Source: Metellina segmentata
Taxonomy: Eukaryota; Arthropoda; Arachnida; Araneae; Tetragnathidae
Assembly (NCBI GenBank): GCA_947359465.1
Contig: OX375873.1
Coordinates: 73,162,278 to 73,226,277 of the forward strand
Length of the DNA: 64,000 nt
Reading direction: 5' to 3'
Part shown: positions 55,845-64,000 of the stretch, piece after piece
Numbering within the stretch: position 1 is the stretch's first letter
Layout: every line of letters begins with the position of its first letter
The notes under the pieces: model-generated
The model's database searches: none
The model's input: only the letters and a program-made list of their open reading frames with translations
Told to the model about the DNA's origin: nothing
Made by a program: the position numbers and the translations under genes

Positions 55845-58800
55845 AGAGAGATTCAAACTATCTAGATAAATAACAAATTGTAATGCATGTTATGTAAATG
55901 ATAAAGTTCAAACATGAAAGGGAATGAATCAGCTGTTTATACATATTCCCAAAAGTTAAATGAATATAGATATGCGCCTCCACTCTGGTTCGAAGAACTC
56001 GTTAACTTTCATTCCTTCTTTCATTTACATATGATTTATATGATCGCACTGTTCTAAAAGCATTCATCGCAGTAGAATAAATATTCAATGTAATGTGGAC
56101 CGAAGTCTCCCCGAATAATTTAGACGTAGTAACAAAAAACAGTCAGAAAAAGATGCAGGAACCCCTTTTATTGTTCCTCATACTACTATACTGTTGCTAC
56201 TGAAGGATTCATAAAGCTAGGTTTAAGAATAATATGAATACTTGGGTTTACATATACGTATATTTGTGATAATGTTACAAAAAAATCTGGATAGGGGTTA
56301 CGTAGCTCTTGAACACTCTTGAAAAAGTTATTTAGCGGTCTTGTGTTTAGCAGCACTTTCACACCCGGAATCTGCATTAGTAGTTTCCATAAATGCATTT
56401 TAAACCATATTAAACTTTATAATAATGTTGATAAAATGTTTTAATCTTAATTTTTTCATAATTTTGATGTACTTATTTTGTTTTCATAATGCTTACTCAA
56501 ATGTTTTATCATGCTTTTAATGTTGATTTGGATTTTAATCAGATATTTTTAACGATAGTTTGCTAAATTTTAATTCGTCTTGCGTTTGATGAAGTTTATG
56601 TATTTTTAGATCTTGCTCCATAAGGCCCAAACTGACCAGCCATCTTCCCACCAAGACCAGTCAAGGACTAAGTGACAATATTCATGCTTATAGCCTTAAA
56701 AAATCAGTACCTAGGATTTTTCAATAAGTTTAATTGAATGTGAATTCTATTAATCCAAGATAGTATAATCAAGGATCTACTGTATATATTTAATGATAGT
56801 TAATATCAAGAGTAAAACCAGATTGCTAAGATTTTACAAAATAGCTGCTCTGCTTAAAAATAAAGGTTGTACTTTCCTCCAAATTCTGAAGTTTTGAAGC
56901 CTCAAAGATTTTAAATACCCCCAACATTGGTCTTCGTAGATTAATGACCATTTTCTTGCTCCTGTTTTGAAACTTTATTATGTATATGTTGTATTAAAAA
57001 TACAGATAAGTTTCTTCCTTTCATAGAAACATCTAAGTTTTAAAAATATAGTCCTCCATATTTACAGTGACTCAAATCTTTCTCTCGTGCCTCCTTTATA
57101 AAGTCAATGACACTTACTGGTCGCTGTAATTCTTGAGGAAATTTTCAGAACTCCAGTTCTGACATGCTTCAGCTTCCAGTTTAGCCACCGAAAATTACCC
57201 ACCTCTGAGGTCTCTCCCTACTGGATATGGATACTTGGAGATACATAATTTCTTGGAAGTGTTGCCTTTTCATATAAATATCCAGTTAAGGTTCAGCTAT
57301 AACAAATTCTCAGGGATGTTTAGGCAGGCGTTTGCTTGCTGATATTTTAACGATATGGTTGCTTCGCATTTCCCGTGTGGTTTATGCTTTAGTTAACATT
57401 TCTGGAGGGATGTTTTATACTACATTGCATTTTCGAGTTGAAATAATATGACACAAGAAAATATATCTGAATTTATTTCTTCTCTCTCTTTCACAGAAAA
57501 ATGTAAGTATTTGAAGTAATATTTATTATTCATAACATATATTACACTCAACATTGTCGAAATTTTCAGCTACTCTATGCAAACCTAAATGTTCACCTGA
57601 ATAATCTCTACACTCTTTCCAAATACTTTCAATATTAAAAATGTTCTAACAGATAATAACAAATGTATACGACGTTTTCAAGATTATATTTAGTAGAAAA
57701 GTTGTTGATTTACTAGTGAAATATGAAACAGGTCAAAAATTTCAAGATAAGTTTTTTAGCAGTACTCTCGAGCAGAATGTAATGATTTTTAGGCTGGAGA
57801 AGTGTTTGTATACGAGTTCATTAAGTCATTTTTTCTTTGTACAAAAGCTAAATTTTTTTTCTTGAGAAATACACTTAGCGAGTAGAACATTTTCCTCTCT
57901 GTTTTCTCAGAATTAGGTTTTCTGACGTAAGGCATTGAAATTCCTGCTTTTTCATTAGAAATAACATTTTCGTAAAATTATAAAGAGTTAAATAAAGCCA
58001 GCATAAAGTTATACAAGCAGGGATAAACATTAAATACATTTTCTGCGAATTCAAAACGAGAAGCCATTGAAAAAATATGCCATTTTCAGTTACATTTTGT
58101 TAACGACTGCGTGGTCAAAATGAAAGCTTTAAAAGTGGTAAGTAACCCATTTTTAGAACCAAATTCTCAAACATGCTATTTCAATTATTTTAATATTAAT
58201 ATTTTTCCTTCATAATGTAGCGATTACAGGTAAAATTTGGATAGATTTAGCCCCAAAATAATAAAGTTATATTAATTGTATACTAGAAGAATTACCTGGT
58301 GGTTTTCTGGTTGAATTAGTTAATTGTAGACTGAAAATGTGATCCAAATAATTAATGTTCAGATCAAAACTCAAATATTATTTAATTGTACAGAAAATAA
58401 TATTATAATTATGTTTCGACATTTTTGTCAATTCTATAATTTACTTTGGACTGAAATACGAATGCATGCTACATCCCTTCATGTTATGTACATCCCACCT
58501 CTTCTATGAGACAAAACTGCACAGAAAAAATTAAGGTTATTACTGCATTTGTCGCCTGTGGGTTGAGAGTGATTGTGAATGTCACTTATACAATTTCCAA
58601 TGAAGTTGACTCAATTAAATAAAAAATTATTAACCAACAGTGAATAGCTTTGCACTCGCTTTCTATTAATGTTGTTTGACATAGAATAACATCTTGAACA
58701 AAGGATGTGAGAAATTACAGAATTTCATCATCAGTCAAGGAATGATTGCAAATTAATTTGATTAATCTCTTTTTCATCAATTGGGAATAATTATTGAAAA

Positions 58801-59570
58801 TTACATTGGTTCGTAACACAAATGCAGTACTTACTTTGCGAAGAAATTAAATCTAGTATTTTTAGAGATGTCTGCCAATTGTGGTAATCCTCAATGGATG
58901 GTGACAATTCTCTGGACCGCAATGCACTTTAGAAATTAATTTGGTACTAATAAGATAAAAAGAGTTGAAATCATGGTATTATTTGCATAAGACTAAAAAA
59001 TAATTCTATGTTAGGAATGAGCAAAAATATTCAAAATAAAACAAATATTCTTATTTCAATGCCCTTTGGCTCAGAAGCTGATCAATATGCAAAAACATAA
59101 GCAACAAATATTAATTTGTTTTCATTTCGTTTCCGTGTTTCGCGATAAAAGTTGTGTGTACACTCAATTTTGTGAGGAATTTTTATAGAAATGGTAAAAA
59201 CTACACAATACACACATAGACATTTATTACGCTAAAATGCAGTTTTGAACTCTGCTGTATTTTTAAAGACGTATTTGAAGCGAAATACAGCGAAAATCTT
59301 GGTCCTTTTAAAGAAACCTCTTCTAAGGTATTCTCAAATTTCAGAGTCATTGTATATAGATATTTTAAATTAGATTAGTTACAAAAATCCTATACTAAAA
59401 TAATAAATACCTTTACTGTATTTTTTTGCATCCTTAAATGCACCATCAAAACTGCAAAACCGTGAAGGACAAGAGATATCAAAACATTATTTATTATACA
59501 CATAACGTACGGCGCAAGTTTGTAAAATTCCAATTGTATTCGACTTGCGGAACAGGAGAAAATCAGTATA
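55845..59570. other. Long AT-rich stretch without supported gene
   Basis: Only chance frames of about 70 codons. I saw no pair of inverted ends, no LTR and no tRNA-like fold. Confidence 0.5.
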
Positions 59571-59574
59571 TTTT

Positions 59575-60310
59575 TAAAAGCCTTAAACGGCAATAGCTGC
59601 TGTGGCATTGAAAGAAAGTGGCTTTAGTTGTGTTTGGGTATGTCAGTCCATGCTGCATTGGCAATGTTCCTCTGGCATAACCAAAGTGCGCCAGTCGCTG
59701 AGCGATCATCGACAAAACATGTTCGATTAGTGTTAGATCTCTGATAAAGGTCCGGGGATGGAAAAAATGAAACCTGATGGGCATTGTAAAAAAGTTTGTG
59801 CTATCGCCCATTATCCTGTTAAAAACTGAAGAACCCTGAATATAAGGGCATTCAACAGACTCCAAACTTCAGTGGCTGTTGACAATACCGGAATTTCCTA
59901 CTAGGCAATGTGTGTAGTAGTAGAACTTATTGGCACTCCTACCATCACTCACAAGATACCGGACCCATATCACACTGCATAATGCAAGATTCATACAGTG
60001 CCAACGACTCAGATGCTGAAATCGAGGTTGCTGTAAACATAATAGAGATTCATCTGAAAGATAACGTCATGCGATTTATTTGCTCAAGTGCGACGTTCTA
60101 CTTACCATTGCAACCGAAAACACTTTTTGGTGTAGAATCAGGAGTAATCGCAGCAATGGTCGTTGAATTATATGCGCTGACATAGGATGTTGAGCATCAT
60201 ACTCTAATTCTTGAGTTAAGGCTCTTGATGTTGCAGTAAGATCCGTAATACCCACGCTCAAACCATGCCTATTAACTCGTTCAGTGGTCTGACGAGGCTG
60301 TTGCAATCGT
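59575..60310 (-). pseudogene. Tc1-type transposase, heavily decayed (family 4)
   Basis: From 60306 the minus strand gives QQPRQTTERVNRHGLSVGIT, DLTATSRALTQELEYDAQHP and MSAHIIQRPLL, the hinge and second helix-turn-helix of a Tc1 enzyme. Next LLRLLLILHQK and, after frameshifts, RMTLSFRMNL at the place of the first Asp motif. The Glu region survives as LTLIEHVLSMIAQRLAHFGY (59760-59690) and the end near CHSSYCRL. The second Asp region is unreadable. No inverted ends were found, so it is an old fragment, older than the other copies. Confidence 0.72.
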
Positions 60311-60339
60311 TGAAGTCAGTCAGTTCGTCTTTTCTATAC

Positions 60340-61315
60340 CCACCGGTTTCATATCCGCATGACTGTGACTTGATTTCGTTCAACACTAGCACCAAATTTT
60401 TGTCAGGATAATATGCAGTCTCGGTAAGCTACAATTCTTACTTTATCAAACTCAGACACATGCAAGTAGGGTTCTCGAATATCACAAAAAGCATAATAAA
60501 GCTCTTTCTGCAAAGTAACAGTCAGAAAACACATTTAAACACTCAAAACCAGCTGTCCTTTCTTCCCTTTCATACTTCTTACAGGGGACCTCGTTGATGC
60601 ATATGACTTGCATATATGCTACCGTTCTAACCATTTGCATATCCTTCAATGCATTCACAGGTCGAATCCACGCATAACAAATTTTGATTCAATAATTTTT
60701 TTTTCGTTTTATGAAATTTAAACCACGTTACTTATCCTGACATACAACGTCACTTGTCTGACCATAAATCTAAATAAAAAATTTACTTTGCGTATAAGGG
60801 GTTCTGTAATAAACGATAGGCAAGGTTTGCTTATCATGATATAGTTTTTAAATTATATCTGTTTTATATCCTTAAATAGAGGAATTCCAGACCCATTTGC
60901 TAAAACAGTTTTAAATTAAAACGATCAATATTCATATATCGGTAAGTAGGAACACATATAGTTTGTATTAATGAATCCAGTAGACTTTGAGAAATGGAGA
61001 TGGTAAATTAATTTGTGGTGCAACAGTCTTTAAAATTGGTTCGCAATACCATCAATCTGTATATCTTGAATGTATGCTAATTTCAGTTATTTGGAGTATA
61101 CTTCTCTTGGTAGTTAAACTTTCTTCGTGTTTACTTATTTCATACAGTTTCAAAAAGAAAGTTTATCCATATTTACCGTCAAAAACCCTATACTAAAATT
61201 TGCAGTTAGGTAAAGAGAGTCACCAGTGATAAATGCGTACTGTCTGATAAATAAATAGTTCCTACAATTAGGGCAAAACTCGCAGTATACTTCACAGTTT
61301 CACTTTACTCATAAA
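60340..61315. other. Intergenic sequence, nothing recognised
   Basis: One 69-codon frame at 60987-61196 that I do not recognise. No element ends were seen. Confidence 0.5.
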
Positions 61316-61317
61316 TA

Positions 61318-62868
61318 CACTCAATGCAAAAAAATAAGAATGGATAAGAAAATGTTAATTTCTAGAAGCCAGTCTGAATTTGAGAGGATGCAATTTCCTG
61401 CAGAGGTAGATGGAAGTATGCAAATGTGTTATGTAATAGCCAATCACGGTTGCGTGCCTCTAAATATGAAAAAAAAGGCAGTCATATAAGAAGCCAGCAC
61501 TGTGAACGGTTAGAGGAGTTGTATGTAAGTGCTGTAAAAAGTGTTTAGAACTTTCGTACAATCAGTTTTCAAGACAGACGTGTTGTTATGGCTTTCAAAA
61601 GACGAATGGCAGATAGTGAGCGCTGTAATTCTGTGGTACGCCTTGAAGCAGGGCAATAAATCACTGATGTTTTTTTTCTTCGGCGTTCATTATTCCGTCA
61701 TTTCACGTATATGGAAACAATTCCAAACAAGCCAAACAGTTGTCCGAAGACTCGTGGGTGGACGCCCAAGGGTTACGACCCCCGGGGAAGATCGATATAT
61801 TGCTATTGTAGCGAAGCGGAATCAAAGAGCGATCTCCACACGTATGACATCAATGGTTGCAGCGTTCATTGGTAAGAGGATATATACCCCTATAGTGCGC
61901 CGAAGGCTACACATGACTGAACAGTACGCCCGGGTACCACGAAATTGTGTTCCTCTATCCGTCCAATCCAGAGGGGCACGATTAAAGTGGTGTCGGCAAC
62001 ATGCGAATTGGACTGTGTCTGATTGGGCAAACGTTATGTTTACGGATGAGTCGAGATCTGCCCTGAAGCCAGATGACAAACGTGTAAGGGTCTGGAGAGA
62101 ACAAGGCATGCTCAATCGGCCCCAGAACGTCATAAAGGATCACGCATGGAGGTGGAAGTGTGGTGTAAGCCGTGATTTCTTTGGAATATTGCACCGACCT
62201 GCACATCTATAGACCTGGTTCTGTGACGGCTGTGTGGTAACGGGATGAAGTCCTAGCACTCACTGTGAGAATGTACGCTGCAGGAGTTGGTCGTTCTTCC
62301 GTTTTAATGGATGATAATGCGCGTCACCATAGAACTGGTATCGTCGACGACCACCTGAAGAGTGAGGGGATTGTGCGCATGGTTTGGCCGGCGTAAATCG
62401 CCCTACCTTAATCCAATTGAAAATTTTGAGGATGCCCTCGGTCGTGCTGTGTATGCACGTTTCCCATCCCCAGCTACTCTCGCAGAGTTACACACTGCTC
62501 TACAGGAGAATTGGCAAATTACTTGACTCTGGAGTGGTTGATCACTTCATGGAAAGTATGGTCACGCGCTGTAAGCTTTGTATGAAGATGAGGGGTGGTC
62601 ACATACCCTCTTTATGTCGGTTTTGTATATTTGTTTTGGATTTAAACATCATTTTGCTAATGAATCCAACGCTCTAAGCCTTCACAATGCTGGATTCTTA
62701 CACTACTGCCTTGTTTGCATATTTCTCGACACGAAACTGTGATTGGCTGTTACATAACACATTTGTATACTTCTATCAACCCTTTCAGTAAATTGCAGCC
62801 TCTTAAATTAAGATTGGCTTCTGGAAATTAAAATTTTCCTCTCCGTGCTTAACTTTCGGCAGTGAGTG
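61318..62868 (+). mobile_element. Tc1-like element with 164-bp inverted repeats, 1551 bp
   Basis: TA flanks both ends. The left arm 61318-61481 starts CACTCAATGCAAAAAAATAA; the right arm 62706-62868 reads inward CACTCACTGCCGAAAGTTAA. The best-matched parts are in the middle of the arms (AATGTGTTATGTAA-AGCCAATCAC words), about 75-80 percent identity overall. Long arms with a well-kept internal block suggest the IR/DR arrangement of some Tc1 elements. The plus strand carries the transposase. Confidence 0.88.
61588..62630 (+). pseudogene. Tc1-type (DD34E) transposase, broken
   Basis: The likely start is ATG at 61588 (MAFKRRMADSERCNSVVRLE), reaching a stop after EAGQ. The next frame continues with FFGVHYSVISRIWKQFQTSQ, the hinge VRRLVGGRPRVTTPGEDRYI (a GRPR AT-hook-like patch) and IVRRRLHMTEQYARVPRNCV. 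The first Asp is in VMFTDESRSALKPDDKRVRV (about 62045). A frameshift after the WKCGVSRD block leads to a frame with LMDDNARHHRTGIVDDHLKS (second Asp, about 62313). Another shift follows at WPA, then LNPIENFEDALGRAVYARFP with the Glu at about 62419. All three catalytic residues are still readable although the frame is broken at least four times. Confidence 0.88.
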
Positions 62869-62874
62869 TACGTC

Positions 62875-64000
62875 TATGCATCCAGAATGAAATAACTTGT
62901 GTTGATTAATGAAATTTTATTCAGATTAACTTTAGAAAAGCTAATCCTCTTTCAACCAAATTCTCTTAATTAGGGGGAGGTATTATAGGTGTGCAAATTT
63001 CATTGAACATTAACTTCGCTTAATATTTATAACTTATACGTTTTATACCGTGCAATTTATGCATTGAATAAAGCTTAAGTCTACAATTTATTTAAGTTTT
63101 AAAGTTAGAATTTGGCCAATCTACCTGTTTCCTTACCAATAAGAGGGCATTGACAGCAAGGATCTCATATTCCTTTTATAGCACATCCTTGGTGGTAAAA
63201 TTTCATAAGACCTACTTATTCGGAGCTGAAATGACTTTTGCAGTTTTTATTATCCCATCATCTTTTAAAGAGTGTTTGAACCAAGAAATATCAAAGGTCT
63301 CAACAATGCACTGCCCTTTTTTTACCATCGACATAAAATATTCCATAAATTTACTTCTGAGTAGTTAGTAACGATGTCTTGAAACCATCGTTGTAAAAAG
63401 TTCGCAATATATTTGAGCATTCTACATCTTGCCAGTTTTCTGTGTAGATTTCAGAGAATGGGTGCGTTTTGGTTTCAAAGTTCAACTTTTGAGTAACGCT
63501 TAACAATTAAATGATACGTTGAAAATTTTGTTTGATACTTTCAGAAGACATTGCAATAGGTTCTCTTCTTTTTAGCATTATATTTGTAACTATACTTTCT
63601 ATTAGCATTTAATTAGAAGAGTTCATTAGTGAAAAGAAGGAACAATAGAATTTTTTTGTAGTTCAATTACTTTGTATTAGTATTTTTCTTTTAGAATATC
63701 TCCTTAAAATTCGAATTCAGAAAATAATTTATATCTGATATTATACTTCACTTTAAGAACGTTAAGCTTCTAATCATCAAATAACATAGCATTTTTATTC
63801 ATTATTGCTATCACAATTCGTCTGTTTGTGCATCTATCTCTAGATCAAAGAACTTACAATTGTTTTTGTACACACAGTTGCTAATAGCTTGTATTTTTTG
63901 CTTTACTTCAAAAATTTGATTTGTAAGAATATCGAACATTATTATATCAACAAAAATATTACATTTAGTTTTGAAGTAAGATTAGTTTGAAAATGTTATT
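62875..64000. other. AT-rich sequence, nothing recognised
   Basis: One 72-codon frame at 63150-63368 without any motif that I know. No element boundary was seen up to the window end. Confidence 0.55.

Overview
The window reads as a eukaryotic, AT-rich, gene-poor intergenic or intronic stretch, most likely from an arthropod and probably a spider or another chelicerate. That placement is an inference. It rests on the density of Tc1/mariner elements, a jockey/I-like LINE, a BEL/Pao remnant, tRNA-derived SINEs and two families of protein-coding repeats that I know mainly from arthropod and cnidarian genomes. I found no intact host gene, no operon-like arrangement and no convincing host exon. Almost every recognisable protein is a broken transposon protein.

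Layout. 0-2.3 kb: AT-rich. 2.3-5.7 kb: a hAT-like non-autonomous element with a perfect 8-bp target duplication, a set of about 470-bp repeat units, and a solo LTR with a perfect 5-bp duplication. 6.7-9.2 kb: a pogo/Tigger-type remnant and a Tc1 copy (with its catalytic core deleted) lodged between inverted terminal-like motifs. 9.3-9.95 kb: two tRNA-derived SINEs of different families. 10.4-11.9 kb: a Tc1 element with two left ends. 12.4-16.2 kb: two tandem duplications and a 179-bp MITE. 17.3-21.4 kb: three further Tc1/mariner elements, the last with nearly identical 122-bp inverted repeats. 24.9-25.7 kb: BEL/Pao integrase and LINE C-terminal fragments. 26.2 kb: a long (AT)n tract. 27.3-28.7 kb: a SINE carrying a 296-bp tandem duplication, plus a diverged direct repeat. 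29.4-29.7 kb: a CpG-dense block. 30.4-33.7 kb: heat-shock-element-like dyads, a degenerate palindromic minisatellite, a large hairpin and direct repeats. 35.3 kb: another SINE. 36.5-41.2 kb: a decayed but nearly complete LINE on the minus strand. 43.9-44.7 kb: a GC-rich block of unknown nature. 45.0-47.0 kb: an uncharacterised element with seven copies of a 17-bp motif around a pseudogene. 48.2-49.4 kb: a second copy of the 8-kb Tc1 family. 50.7-53.5 kb: a MITE that abuts a 2.4-kb element with about 350-bp inverted repeats and an uncharacterised protein. 55.5 kb: a SINE. 59.6-62.9 kb: two more Tc1-like copies.

How the parts relate. There is no pathway here; the interplay is between mobile elements. 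Several are nested or share boundaries (Tc1 between pogo-like ends; MITE against the long-TIR element; SINE duplicated around an insert). The two copies of one Tc1 family are complementary wrecks: one keeps both ends but lacks the catalytic core, the other keeps the core but has lost its left end. The two strongest candidates for an undescribed system are the long-TIR element at 51175-53541 and the 17-bp-motif element at 45.0-47.0 kb. Both carry remnants of protein families that I recognise as recurrent but cannot assign to a named transposase superfamily.
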